The notes under the pieces are model-generated. The model was not told where the DNA came from. It saw only the letters and a list, made by a program, of their open reading frames with translations, and made no database searches. This document shows positions 34,161 through 46,510 of a stretch of DNA of 64,000 nucleotides, piece by piece. The translations under genes were made by a program, and so were the position numbers. Source of the DNA: Cannabis sativa (lineage: Eukaryota > Streptophyta > Magnoliopsida > Rosales > Cannabaceae). The stretch covers positions 32,669,686-32,733,685 of the forward strand of contig NC_083604.1 of NCBI RefSeq assembly GCF_029168945.1. The letters run 5' to 3'. Numbering within the stretch: position 1 is the stretch's first letter; every line of letters starts with the position of its first letter.

Positions 34161-36950
34161 CCCAAAATTTTCGTTTTTCTTCGTTTTTTCATGCTTTTTC
34201 ATGGAATTAACTTCCGAGTTTTTATGTAGTTTTGTATTTATATATTTACTATTCCTAATTCAACTCTAATTATCATAATGAATTAATTTAATATTTTTTA
34301 AATTTAATTCATGATATTAGTATAATTTGAATTTGAAATGAGTAAATATCTATCTTTTTGCTTAATAATCTATCTTATTTTTAAATTTGATTATATCTTA
34401 TCTTATTTTTAAATTTAAGGTCAGATATTAAATTCGTTTAAATTATCTTTTTTTTTTAAAAAATAATTTGACCTTATTTAAATTTAAAATAAGATAACTA
34501 TAATCATGTAATTTTAAATAGATGTAAGATATTTTGCTAACTTTTGGATTTTGTTATTTTATCTATCTAAATTAATTTAAAATCTGAAAAAGATATTTAA
34601 TTTATCTTTTCTTAATTTTTATTTATAAAATAACATTTAATTTTTTAAAAGTAGTTAGCAAATTTTGAAATGATATTTAGGTTAGTTGAAACGTAATTTT
34701 TTAAAATTGTAGGTTTAATTTTAAATATCTTTTTTAATAATTTCAAAATTTAAATTAACAATATTTTTTTTGAAAATAAATATTTTTTTTTTAATTTTTC
34801 GAAAATTAAATTTTAATTTACTTTATTTTTCGAAAAATAAATTAATAATATTATTTATTTTTTTTTTCAAAATAAAATATTTATTTTATTTATTTATTTA
34901 ATTTAATTATTTTCAAATTTATTTATTTAAAATTAAATAAATCCTACTTCCAACTATCCATTTAACCTTGTTGCAGGAGTATGTGGTTTTAGCTTGTGTG
35001 TAAGTTTTCAAAACCTATTATTACTTGATTGCAAATAGCCATGGTTACTTTTTGCCAGATCTAATGATCTGATGGCTCCCTTGGTCAAGTTAATAATTTG
35101 TAACAGGTAAATTTTACAATCTTCTTTCATCTGTGTATATGACCTAGCAACATGATAGGATCCATCCAAGTGTGTACCTGTGTGAGCCTATGTGTTTATT
35201 TTATTATATAGATGCATATAGGTTGTTGCTAAATAAAATGTCACACCATGATAGATTTTATTTAGGTCCATTTAGTTATTGGACCTATTCAATTAATAAC
35301 AGTTATTTATTTTAAGGTTAAATTCCTCTCTTTTGGGCCTTGTGTGAGAGTTGGGAGCCATAGAAGTGGGTACGACATACTGAACCCAGCACCCCCTCAC
35401 ATGAACTACCCCAATTGTGAAGGCCCATTTGCCTGATTTGAATAACTGTACTAGGTTAATTATATTAGTTTGACCTAATAAAATTGAATTAGCAACATAA
35501 TTAACTTTTAAAATATGTGAAAATTTATTTTCATTTTAATATTTTAAAGTTAATTTTAAGAAAAACACCTTTAGTTTTAGATATTTTTTCTAGACAAACT
35601 ATTTGTATTTTTCTTGTATTTAATTAAATAAAGAATTTTAACTAACTAGATTCTTTCTGGAGCTTATTTAATTAAATATTCTTATTTAAGTTATAAATTA
35701 GTTGTATCAACTCATTTTTCTTATCTAACTTAAATTTGAATATTTTATTTAAATTTTAAATTAAGTTGAGGAATCCTAGGCATTAGTTATTAAAGATTCT
35801 TAAGATATTTTTTAAGTTAATATCTTTTCGAATATTAACTTAAAATGGAATATTTTAGATATTTTTTAGGTTAATATCTTTTCGAATATTAACTGAAACA
35901 AATATCTTCAAATTAAGTGGTTATAACTTAATTTTTGATAGTTAATTAAATCTAAATTTGAAATTATTTAAGTTTTAGATTTTTTCTATATAACTTAAAT
36001 TAGATATTTTTCAAATTTTTGTTGAAAAGATACTTAGTCAAATAAGATATTTTCTAGATAGTTATTTCTAGACTATTTATTATTTCTAATATTTAAATAG
36101 GAAAAATATTATACTTTGTGAAATTAATTATTTAAATAATTAATTTTGGTCCAATTTTAAGTATATTTTTCCTAGTATTAAACTAGAAATTAATAATTAA
36201 GCCTTCTCGAAACTTAATTATTTATTTCTTGAATTTAATACATTTAATTAACTTGAAAAATTTTAAATATCTAAGTTGATTCTCATCATGATACTTAAAT
36301 ATTTTTCATGACACTTAATTAAATAGAAAATTATTTTTAAGTTGAAATTTAATTTTTCAACTTAAATTTAAATAATTTCAAAATATATATATTTTTCTTT
36401 ATTTTATTAATCAATTTCAAAAATTGCATTTTATTTATGCAATAATTTTGAATTTTTTTTGAAAAATAGATTGAGTTGTAAATTAATTATTTATTTTAAT
36501 TAATTCTTGGGCCAACTTAAATCAATGATTTTTTCATCTATTGATTAATTTAAAATAATGAAAATTTAAAATATATATATATATATAATATTAGAAATTG
36601 AATTAACTAGTCAAAAGAAAATCTAGATAGATGATATTTTTGCTTGAAGTATTTTTAAGTTTTATTATTTTCGAAATTTGTATAATTTTTATACTTTATT
36701 TTTCGAAGATAATAAATATATTATCAAGGAAATTTTTAAGTTGCTAATTAATTTAAATTAATACAACTTAAATTAATTTCCTTAATATTTATATTTAAGA
36801 TTATTACTAAGATGGAAATAATTAATTTTATTTCAAATCACCATCTAAGTATAATTTTATAAATATTATATTAAATTCTTATTTTTGAATTTTTAATTCT
36901 AAATTTCGAATTTAATGAATATATTTATTAGAATAATAAAGAAAATACAT
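34161..36950 (+). other. AT-rich leader of C1
   Basis: Non-coding, alignable with the A1 leader. It holds the conserved block at 35335-35426 and the repeated GTTAATATCTTTTCGAATATTAAC near 35816 and 35871. No gene seen. Confidence 0.7.
35335..35426 (+). other. Conserved foldable leader block, C1 copy
   Basis: GGGCCTT (35335-35341) with AAGGCCC (35420-35426), plus TGTGAG/CTCACA and GGGT/ACCC inside. Confidence 0.65.
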
Positions 36951-36969
36951 TTTAAAGAATGAGCTTTAT

Positions 36970-37330
36970 TATTATTAAGATATTCGATCTCCATTGTTGG
37001 TTTTACATCGCGTTTGTTTTAGTGAGTAATCCTCCCTAATGGAGGAACGTTCATTAGCAATTTCGCACCGTTTAATCTCGAAAGATAAGTAGTTTGTAAG
37101 TGTTTTATATGGTATAGATCACACTAATGGTTGCGACCATATTTGACTTGCAAATTGCGAAACAAGGGTAGTAGCTCATAAGATAGAATAGCCTTGACTC
37201 TCGCCTAAACGGAACAACGCTGGATTCCAATCTTGATCGAATAAAAGGTTGCTAGAATGTTTAACATTTTAGATGAGCTGACAACTCTATTCAATAGATG
37301 GTAGCTTTTATTCTCGCCTAAACGGGACAC
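36970..37330 (+). other. Single leader module upstream of gag in C1
   Basis: It corresponds to the first of the two modules in A and B elements. Here no second module follows; gag starts instead. Confidence 0.6.
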
Positions 37331-37515
37331 TGATATCAGTTTGTTGAAAAACCTTGCAAATTATTTAGGATAGACCTTTTTAAGTATTTTCTCATATCAT
37401 TCCTACTTGCTATGTGCTTATAATTTCAGAATTGATTTTGTGTTAAACCATTATTAATTTCTATTTGTTGATTTCTATTATTTTGTAGTATCCTGTATTA
37501 TCAAAATGAATCCCC

Positions 37516-38400
37516 ATGTTATCACTGTTGACTGAAAACAAGCTGAATGGATCTAACTTTACTAAGTGGAATGAGAACATTAATATTTCTCTCATAGGAG
37601 AAAGTGCCTTGTTTGTTTTAACTGAGCCGTCACCTGAAGTGCCTGGGGACAATGCTTCCAAAGCTGTGAAAGAAAACTATGAGCGTTGGCAGAAAGTAAA
37701 TGACAAAGCTCTATACTTTATGCTTTCCAGCATGGTTAACACCCTCAAAACTCGGTTTTCTAAAACCGAGAAGGCTGCTGAAGTTATGACGAACTTAAAT
37801 GAGCTATTCGGTAAGGCATCACTTCAGTCACGCTTTGACGCGACTAAGAAGTACATTAATGCACGGATGGAACCTCATCAAAACGTGTGTGACCATGTTC
37901 TCCTCATGTCGAGTTATTTCCAAGAAGCCCAGGATCATGGTGCTGAAATGGACAGTGGTACTCAAGTAAGCCTTATCTTGAATAGCCTGACTCCAGCATT
38001 TCTACCATACACATCAAATTATGTCATGAATAAGAAGGAAATTGACTTTCATGAATTAGTCAATGACCTTCAAACTTATGAAAATTTGATTGGAGGACCC
38101 AAGAAGAAAGGGAGTAAACCTCATAATCCTGGGAATGGTAATGGGACGAACAAACCTGAAGCAAATATTGCCTCTGCTTTGAAACCCAAATTGAAGAAGA
38201 AGTGGAAGAACACCAAGAAGCGAACAAAAGCCATGAAGCATAAAAGGCTGCTCCTTCTGGTGATGCTACACTTAAGGGAAAGTGTTTCTACTGCAATGAA
38301 AAAGGTCATTGGAAACCCCAATGTCCTAACCTTCTTGCAAAGAAACAAGGTATTTCTATTTATAAACTTTAAGAGTTTTAGTGAATTATTATCCAATTGA
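37516..38400 (+). CDS. gag: Copia Gag (capsid), near-intact, frameshifted before the zinc knuckle
   Basis: Gag forms the particle that packages retrotransposon RNA. The first ~235 codons read well as the copia-type Gag domain: 'LNGSNFTKWNENI' near residue 10, 'FVLTE' near 33, 'YERWQKVNDKA' near 55, 'VSLILNSL' near 152, 'LVNDLQTYENLI' near 182, then a lysine-rich basic stretch. In an adjacent frame lies a perfect CCHC zinc knuckle, CFYCNEKGHWKPQC (38283-38324). One base appears lost in the A-run at 38242-38245, so the annotated frame runs past the knuckle into nonsense and stops at 38400. ATG 37516 is chosen because the ATG at 37507 is out of frame and stops quickly. This is the only gene here with long intact coding sequence. 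Confidence 0.85.
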   Translation: MLSLLTENKLNGSNFTKWNENINISLIGESALFVLTEPSPEVPGDNASKAVKENYERWQKVNDKALYFMLSSMVNTLKTRFSKTEKAAEVMTNLNELFGKASLQSRFDATKKYINARMEPHQNVCDHVLLMSSYFQEAQDHGAEMDSGTQVSLILNSLTPAFLPYTSNYVMNKKEIDFHELVNDLQTYENLIGGPKKKGSKPHNPGNGNGTNKPEANIASALKPKLKKKWKNTKKRTKAMKHKRLLLLVMLHLRESVSTAMKKVIGNPNVLTFLQRNKVFLFINFKSFSELLSN

Positions 38401-38449
38401 ATTTATGATTCTGGACTAACTTTGTTTATTTGTTTTCTTCTTCTTATAG
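38350..38449 (+). other. 100-bp intron-like segment at the end of gag
   Basis: Just after the zinc knuckle CAAG|GTATTT (donor at 38350) is followed by a pyrimidine-rich TTTTCTTCTTCTTATAG (to 38449). Joining the flanks gives a stop four codons later, so a spliced message would encode Gag only. Barley BARE is reported to splice out about 100 bases at this place; that comparison is from memory. Confidence 0.6.
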
Positions 38450-39055
38450 GCCAAGCTACTTGAACTCGGATGAGTTGGATCGGAAAGTTGGACCAAGAGT
38501 GAAATCGTCCAGATGAAGATGAAGCTCTTCAATTTATTTTTGAATTAATTGTTTTAGTTTAAAGACAATTTGGATTTCAAATTTTAGTTAGGGATATTTA
38601 TCCCTGTTTTTCTCATATTGTTGCAATATTTTTTTTATTATTAATAAAGTTTCTTTATTTTCGAAATTCAACCATTGCAATTTATGAGATTGAGCTTCAT
38701 TTACTTTATCTTCATCAATTATTACCACATTATGTTTAGGGGTATTTTCAATATTATACCTAAAATTAATTTTATTTATAAAATTACCTTTAAGAAAATT
38801 ATTTGCACAAATACCGTTGTGCCACATCAGCATACATACCAAAAATTAAAATAATTACCGAAAATAGAAAAAAACTGGAAAAATCTCGTTTCCAGGAATT
38901 TTCGCTTTTTGGGAGTTTTGAAAAATAGTAACTATTTAGTTGCTTTTGATGTGAATAAGATATCAATTGGTTACTTTTTCACTAAAAAATTTATTTTAAA
39001 ATTTTACACATATATAAATAATAAAATAATCATTTTAATATGTTAGAAACATATT
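38450..39055 (+). other. Gag trailer with poly(A)-like signal
   Basis: No coding sequence. AATAAA at 38643-38648 lies after a T-rich stretch and could end a short gag message. No protease or pol follows, only AT-rich DNA up to the A2 insertion. An antisense frame (38842-38588) is not convincing. Confidence 0.45.
38643..38648 (+). terminator. Possible polyadenylation signal after gag
   Basis: AATAAA about 170 bases after the spliced stop, preceded by TTGCAATATTTTTTTTATTATT. Plausible but such hexamers are common in AT-rich DNA. Confidence 0.3.
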
Positions 39056-39060
39056 ATTTT

Positions 39061-39545
39061 TGTTGGAAATTATTTTACCAGGATCTTAGATCTACTCACA
39101 AGTATGTTTATTAACACCCTAAATATGAACTTTCTAAAACGATGAAATAAACACATATAAAGTTTAGGAAACCTTACATTAGGTGCAGCGGAATTAAATG
39201 ACTCCTTCCGTTCAGATATCTAGCCCTTGATTCCTTTCTGTAGCAGAGCATTATCAATATCTGAACCTGGATCTCTTTCTCTGAATCTTTGATGCTGAAA
39301 CCTCCTTCTTGCTGAAAGTCTTTCTTCACGATCTTCCTCACTATGATTGAGGTATCACTTGCTGTGTGTGGGCACTACTCATACACTAAGATTTTTTGGA
39401 ATTGAAGGAAGAAGAAAGAGAAAGTGGGTTTGGGCAAAGATAGGGAGAGAGAAGGCTCAGTTTTTTCTGAATCAGAAGTGTCAGAAGAAAAGTGTAATTT
39501 TCCTGAAGCCTTCACTATCTATTTATAGCATTCCACTAGGGTTAG
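39061..39545 (-). repeat. 3' LTR of A2, first piece (U5 side)
   Basis: It starts TGTTGGAAATTATTTTACC, the reverse of the LTR end. It includes the U5 motif and the TATA box (39537-39530 on the minus strand), and is cut at 39545 with GTTAG duplicated. The frame 39347-39550 is on the non-transcribed strand and is not a gene. Confidence 0.9.
39530..39537 (-). promoter_or_regulatory. TATA box of A2 3' LTR, separated from its upstream region
   Basis: TATAAATA on the minus strand. The Tekay solo LTR begins eight bases upstream of it, moving all other U3 elements 2.4 kb away. Confidence 0.65.
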
Positions 39546-40659
39546 TGTAAAGACCGCTTAGTTTAATTTGGAAATTAGCAGTTAATCACGTTTAATTATG
39601 AAAATTATTTATAGCTATTTAAATAATTATTATACTGTTATTATTGAATTCAGAGATGCATTTCTATCTCATTCAGTAGTTTTCATATTTTTGCATTTCC
39701 GGTGCCTAGTAACATGAAACTCGGTGTTTGGCTCAGTAAAATCACAACTTAGTATGTTAGTAGTTTGGGGCAGTTTATTAGACATTGGGAATGTCAGGAA
39801 TGGCCGGGAATTTAGAATTTCCCAAAAATACCCCTTTAGTGTTATTTATGTGATTTAGTGTGGAGGGGCAAAATGGTCTTTTTGCCCCATTACTATTTTG
39901 TCTTCTATTGATTTTAATAATTGAAAAATATATGTTTAATTGGTTATTATTTGGCTGAAATTAAATGTGTTAAGTGCCTTAAATTCCATTTTATTCATAT
40001 TTTCAACACTTAGAAAAAAAATAGAAAATTTTCAAAGACTCTCTCTTTCTTTCCTCTCACTTTCGGCCCTCTTGGAGCAGCAAGAACCAGCCATTTTTCT
40101 TGGTGATTCAAGCTCCTTTTTAGCAAATCTTAGTGATCTCAAGTTGTTGGTATGTTTCCCTTAGCTTTCCTTTAAGTTTTTTTTGTAAATTTGAGTAAGT
40201 TTAATAGGTTGCATGCTTAGTTTTGTTGGATTATTGTTGCTGGGATGTTGTTGATATTTTATGAGATGTAAGCATGATAATTTGAAGTTATTTAAGCTGT
40301 TAGTAATGCATGATATTTTCTTTGTTTCAAGCTTGGAATTTTTAGCTCAAAACTATGATTTTTTTCAAAGAAATGTCTTGAATCTGTTGTGTGCTTGCTG
40401 TTGATGTTTGCTGTTAATTTCAGAGGCTATTTTATGCATGTTTAAGTAGGTTTGGACTGGTTTGATTGCATGTTGGTAGTGTTTGATCAAGTTTGAGTTT
40501 AGAACTCAAAGCTTGAAGCTTTAATGGTGATTTTTGTTTATGTGCAATCTGGGTGAGTTTGATGCTTTAGAATTGTTCTATAGGATGTTTAGAACAGGTC
40601 TGGAAGTTTTGGTGTGGTTTGGGTCGGATTGGAATGAGTTATGAAATTTTGAAATCTGC

Positions 40660-40765
40660 CTGCGAGGAACCGGAATTCCGGTTGTGCATCCAGAATTTCG
40701 GATGGGCTTCGAAAATTCCGAGAACTGGAATTCCGGTTGGGCAACCGGTGTACCGGTTGGGGAAA
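40660..40765 (+). repeat. Short repeats of AATTCCGG/ACCGG in the Tekay LTR
   Basis: The motif GGAATTCCGGTTG.GCA.CC and related forms recur three to four times, with alternating inverted copies. Confidence 0.4.
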
Positions 40766-41089
40766 TTTCAGAAACCCTAGTTTTCCTCGTTTTTATGTTA
40801 TTTGGGGTATTGCCATGCTTTTTATCGATAGGGAAACTTTTAGTTCCTAGTTTAAGTCCCCGGGAAGTGATTTAGCGTATCACTTATAGTGTTGTGATTT
40901 TTATGGTTTAGGAGCCTGTAATCCGCCGCGCAGATAGTTCCCGTCAGGTTGACCGGCACACCTGAATTCAGAATCCAGGTAAGATTAGTATAACATTATG
41001 CATATGTAGATTACATGTTTAGCGTGCATGTAGGAAGCCTGTTAGATTACATTAGTTATGTATGTTGGCTTCGAACCATCCAACTGTGT

Positions 41090-41395
41090 CACGTCGGTAC
41101 GAAATTTGGAGTATGACCGACGGCGGAGTATGACCGGTTTGACCGATTAGGTGACACCGTATCACGTCGGTACGAGTGGAGTATGACCGACGGCGGAGTA
41201 TGACCGGTTCGACCGATCAGGCTGATACTTAGGTTGGTGGTTCCGTACTATTTGACGTATCACGTCGGTACGAGTGGAGTATGACCGACGGCGGAGTATG
41301 ACCGGTTCGACTGATCAGGCTGATACTATAACACGTCGGTACAGGCTGGAGTATGACCAGCAGCCGGAGTATGACCGGTTCGACCGATTAGGCTA
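41090..41395 (+). repeat. Four-unit tandem repeat in the Tekay LTR
   Basis: Units starting CACGTCGGTAC at 41090, 41163, 41261 and 41332 each continue with GGAGTATGACCGACGGCGGA-like sequence and GACCGAT.AGG. The third unit follows a 26-base extra stretch. A separate ~30-base duplication (ACTCAGTA.CGTGTTGGACAC) follows at 41430-41490. Confidence 0.8.
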
Positions 41396-41928
41396 TTACT
41401 TGTCAATAGTACCGTCCCTATGAACGTTCAGAACTCAGTACCGTGTTGGACACGGCAGTTTGGGGGACTCAGTATCGTGTTGGACACGGCAGTTAGGGTT
41501 ATGATCAAGGGTATGGGCATCTGATCATGACCGGGGTTTATGTATGAGTATTATTATGCTTTTCTTACTGAGTCTGTCAGTGCTATGTTTATGTGTAGGT
41601 AAAGGCAAGGCTAGAGCTAATGGACCGTGAACGAGCCTATGAAGATTGTACATGTCGGGGCGGTTAGGCCTGGAGCGTACGATCATCGGGACAGCAAGGC
41701 TATTTTTGTAATTAGTCGCTAGGCGACAAATATTTTGTATAAACAGTAAACTTTTGTAAATGATTTTGTAATTGGGATCCCGAGTCTTTTGTATAAATAT
41801 TTTACAAGTTTAATTAAAAAGCAAAAATTTTAATTAATCACGTTTTCCATAAACCTCGTTGATTAGCAACGAGCTGCACATCATCTTTAAAAATCACGTA
41901 ATACGCCTATGCTAGTTAGGGTGTTACA

Positions 41929-43343
41929 GTTAGGTTTGAATTATTTGGCATTAAAATAATGAAAATATCAGAGGGAAAAACCCTACAAAAGTGGCCGGCC
42001 CTACATAGTGGATTTGGGCCTCACTTTTTGCAATTTTGCAGTTTTATCTTTTCTGCATCTGATTTTCTCAAAAACGCCAATTTTCTAATTCAATCATTTA
42101 AATGCCAATTCTAACTATTTAATAACTATAAATAATTATTAAATAATCTTGTCATTTATCATATTTATTAATTGAACCATACAAAGTATCATAATTAACA
42201 AATATGCCCCTGAAAACTCTTTCTTCACAATTTCGCCCTTACTTAGTGAAAATTTCACAAATAGACATAGTCTAAATTGAGAATTATAATTGATTAATCA
42301 AAACCAATTATATGAGTCTTACAAGCAATATTATCTCAACTAGTGCGGGGACCATGGGTCTATATAACCGAGCTTCCAATAAGTAGATCAAGAATTTAGC
42401 ACTAAAATTCACTAACTTATTAATTCTTCGTTGAATCCACGCATAGAACTTAGAATTGCACTATCAGTATATAGAATGCTCTATATGTTCCACCATATAG
42501 ACACATCATTAGTTATCCATTGTTATAATCCTAATTTGATCAATGATCCTCTATATGAATGATCACACTGTAAAGGGATTAGATTACCGTAACAGCCTAC
42601 TATGTATTTTATCCTTAAAACACTTGACCCCGTATAAATGATATTTCAGCTTATGTGAAATGAGTACTCAACCATTTATGTTCGTTTGGTCAAGCTCGAA
42701 GGAGATCATCCTTTGCTTACTATTCGCCAGATAGAAGCTATAGATTCCATGTTTATGCTAGCGCTCCCACTCAATTGCACTACCGTGTTCCCAAAATGTA
42801 CGTATCACCCTGACCAAAAAGTAGGCTTAACTAACAAATCAAAGAACACGAATATCCTTTCAAGATTGAGCCTAATCATAACAGGATTAAGAACATTTGA
42901 TCTAGGATCAACTAGGCGATATTGACTTGAATAGATATTACGGTAAGTTTAATAAATCTAAGTCAAAGTTTAATATCGGTCCCTTCCGATGCATACTCCA
43001 TGCATCCAACCTGAGCTTTACTTTAACCAATGCTCTGGAAAGAACATAGCACTTCTCCAAATGCAAGTAAACTCTGTTGTAAATTATCATATCACTAAAA
43101 CCCTATGTCTGATAAATCTAGGAAACTTTATTCACATAGTCATGTTTACTTTCCAATGTCTTGACGGCACAATAAACTGGATCAAGTATGTGAAAGGGTT
43201 TCAGATGAATTTATACATTATGTACATATAATCATGAAATAAATCATGTAAACCATGCAACATTAAATGTTATTTCTGATCTATATTAATAAGTAAATCT
43301 GATTATATTGAAATGAGTTTTATTTAGGGCATAAAACCCAACA
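41929..43343 (-). repeat. 3' LTR of A2, second piece (U3)
   Basis: It resumes at the duplicated GTTAG and ends CCAACA at 43343, the reverse of TGTTGGG. GGCCGGCC at 41993-42000. Together with 39061-39545 it makes about 1,895 bp. Open frames 42686-42925 and 42989-43231 are the recurrent antisense LTR frames. Confidence 0.9.
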
Positions 43344-45250
43344 AACTCCCACTTGCACTAATATAAAACAAAAAGTGTGTTTCAAATAATCTCAACACCT
43401 TGATATACAAATCAAGTGTAGTAGTAGTAAACTCCTCGTAATAGGATCTGAAAGGTTGAATTAAACACAACCTTTTCCCCACCATTACTATTCCTTTAAT
43501 CACAAAATCATTGATAATGTGAAATTCCTCTCTATATGTCTACTCTCTTTGGATACTGGATTCTATATCTTTGACAACTACTTTTGGTTAATCAGGAAAT
43601 TAACATTAGTAGTTTAGGCAATTTGGAATGGTGCCAAGAATGTATAGAACTTTCCTTAGACTAAATAAGTACGTTTCCTGCAACTTTAACATTCAGTCCC
43701 TTTCTGGTAGACCTAGAGACTTCAGATAGGTTTTTACACTTCTCCAAAATCACTATTCCACCCCCAGAGTAATCACCATCTTATCAGAAAGATTTTCTAG
43801 CACAAAGGCAAATTTCGAAATCTGATATGGTGTAGTCTAAGAGTTTTAAACACACCCTTATAGACTAACATATAGTTCCTCTTCTTAATCTTAGGATTTA
43901 CTTGATTGTCTTCCAATGTTCTTCTCTTGGATTAATCTGACACCTACTCATTACTCCCACTCAAAAGCAGGTGTCTGGTCTAAGGCATACAAAAGCATAT
44001 CTAAGGCCTCTCACTGTTGATTTAAGAAATTCTTTCATGGCTTTATCTTTTCTGGAATAGTTAAGACTTTTCCTTAGATAAATAAAATCTATGTTTAAGA
44101 AGTTGTGAAGCTTCTATAGATTGCAATTAGAGAGAAAGTACTTCAGCATCTCACTAAAGTAAGTTGCTTGCATTAGAGTAAGTAATTACTAGGTATACCA
44201 CAAGCCATAGTTTTAGATAAACGCAAACCTATAATACCAGGAACAGGAAGTTTTGTTAAGTCCAGTGAATAGACTTATAAACGAAAATTTCCTTTTATGT
44301 CCTTGTAATAGAAAACTTTAGGTTACTCCATGTGAATGGATTAAACCATAGTTCTATTGGCTTTTCTTCTTAGTTTCTTATTTTGACAATCCATTACTTG
44401 TTTAAACTCACAATGGATTTTAATCACTAGTGTCTTCCAAGAAGGTGAGTTCCTAGAAACTCTCCCACTACGACAAGGTACCGTGAATTATGTCAAAGAA
44501 AACTAAATGGTATTGATCTCTTCGGTTGTGACAAGACAACAGAGGCAGTGGGATCATCATATGTTATATAAGATGATAGAACACTTATGGAATCAAGAAA
44601 AATATCTCCTTTATTTGCTACTTGTTTTCAGACTTAGTCATTTTCTTAGAAAAGTAGTATTTGTTTGAATAAACACTTTCTTATCTATTAACAATGGGAT
44701 GGTCCACCCCTAATCACTTAGAATAGCTAACAAACCATGGTTAATAGTTCTAGCTTTTCTTAAGATTTTGATTAGGTCATCCATGAATCTAGTAATGATT
44801 TACATTAAGTATACAACCATTACATTCTGAAATTGTATTATCATAGAAGGAATTAGGCAACGACTAGTAACTAATCATCAACATGCAACTCGAAATTTCT
44901 GGGGAGGTAAGTTTGGATATAATTCAAAAATCAATTTAATGATCTTTGAACTGCATATCTACTAACTATTTCTCCACCCCTATCAGTTCGCAAGATCTTT
45001 AACCACTTACCTTAATGGTTTTAACCATTGCTAGAAATTTAAGAAATTTTTCAAACATTTCAAATTTCTTTGCATAAGGTATAATCTAGAGTGATCGTTT
45101 TAAGAATACAACGAAAAACTCATATCCACCCCTGAATGTACATCCATCTACGAATGAGATGAACTACTTTCAGTGGATATAGGCATATTAACTCTTTGCA
45201 GAGATTGATCTTGTCAAATCCACTATGAACAAGATACAAATGCCATATTA
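43344..45250 (-). pseudogene. Decayed copia pol of A2
   Basis: The polypurine tract (AGTGCAAGTGGGAGTT on the minus strand) is at 43344-43359. Reading leftward on the minus strand from 45200: integrase-core piece (about 45200-44940), RT linker (about 44530-44350), RNase H (about 44100-43690), tail (about 43560-43370). Same disabled structure as A1. Confidence 0.7.
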
Positions 45251-46510
45251 AAAAAAAATGTGGTAGTGTCTTTTGATGACTTAGGTTTAGTTACATCAAA
45301 GAATTCTTAGAATGGTGCAAGTGGATCCTGGTCACAGAATACCGAACTCATATTCCATACAGTTTGAATCCATTAATAGAAGATGGATATTAAACCCTTG
45401 TGAAGGTTTAACTTTATTGCATCCTGGAATTAGAAATATAAGAAAATTTCTGTTTGGAATCTAAAATTAAAGTCAAAGACTTAAATTTATACCAAATATA
45501 ATGAGTAATTCTATCTTGGACCACCACTACTAATTTAATTCTAAGTCTGATTTTCCCATACAAGTAGGAGATTTCTAAGATTGAGGATTTATATCAATTG
45601 GGAATAGAATTTCGAGATTATAATCATATGCGTCATTTAATTTCTTAAGAGAAAATATAGAATGACATGAAATGATTTATAGACCATTCATCCAATGATA
45701 TGTTATTGAGCTAATTCGAAATGAATAAGCTAAGAGGAATTAGGATAATTTCGTTTATAAATAAGAATCCGACGATGCTTCGATTAGCGAATGTCAAAGT
45801 AATCTTATTTATACAATCTTCTTGTTTCATATCGTAAAAATACTAGTCTAAGGTGTCATCAATTGATGAACAGCTAGATGTCGCATATACAATATTTATC
45901 TTTTGAGATCTAAAACTATTATGTATGTCTAATGGTGAAAATCCACTAGGGATTTATCTCATTAGATAAACAAGCCAAGTTAGACCAACAATGAAGATTC
46001 GAAATTAAACTACAACTTAATAACAGAAATAACATGGTTTAATATAAATTCATACATAATTCAGAAATTATAAACATATAGCAAGTAGGAATGACAAGTG
46101 AAAATACTAAAACATATAATCCTAAATAATTTCCAAGGTTTTCAACAAACTGATATCAGTGTCCCGTTTAGGCGAGAGTCAAAGCTACCATTCATTGAAT
46201 AGAGTTGTCAGCTCGTCTAAAATGTTAAACATTCTAGCAACCTTTTATTCGATCAAGATTGGAATTCAGCGTTGTCCCGTTTAGGCGAGAGTCAAGGCAA
46301 TTCTATCTTATGAGCTTCCACCATTGTTTCATAACTTGCAAGTCAAGTATGGTCGCCACCATTAGGGTGATCCATACCATACAAAACACTTACAAACTAC
46401 TTATCATTCGAGATTAAACGGTGCGAAATTGCTAATGAACGTTCCTCCATTAGGGAGGATTACTCACTAAAACAAACGCGGTGTAAAACCCACAATGGAG
46501 ATCGAATATC
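45251..46510 (-). repeat. Leader-module pair of A2
   Basis: Minus-strand counterparts of the modules: first module about 46510-46185, second about 46000-45690. The A-specific ~83-bp segment is at about 45410-45505. Confidence 0.6.

Larger units (their letters stand above)
39546..41928 (+). mobile_element. Solo LTR of a Tekay/Del-like gypsy element (2,383 bp)
   Basis: It begins TGTAAAGACC and ends GGGTGTTACA, with GTTAG duplicated at 39541-39545 and 41929-41933. Length, the TGTAA/TTACA ends and the tail around 41600-41720 (AGGTAAAGGCAAGGC, then GGCGGTTAGGCCTGGAGCGTACG) are typical of the long LTRs of the Tekay chromovirus lineage. It is probably transcribed on the plus strand. No coding region; frames at 39940-40164 and 40684-40875 are incidental. 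Confidence 0.82.

Noticed and set aside
33969..34229. Two overlapping frames in the C1 leader
   Set aside because: Both come from the GC-rich hairpin island; the arginine-rich protein is a composition effect.
38056..38396. Minus-strand frames under gag
   Set aside because: Shadows of the Gag frame on the other strand; no domain and no context.
41090..41395. CRISPR-like or satellite array
   Set aside because: Only four uneven units inside a gypsy LTR; no unique spacers, and the context is a plant retrotransposon.
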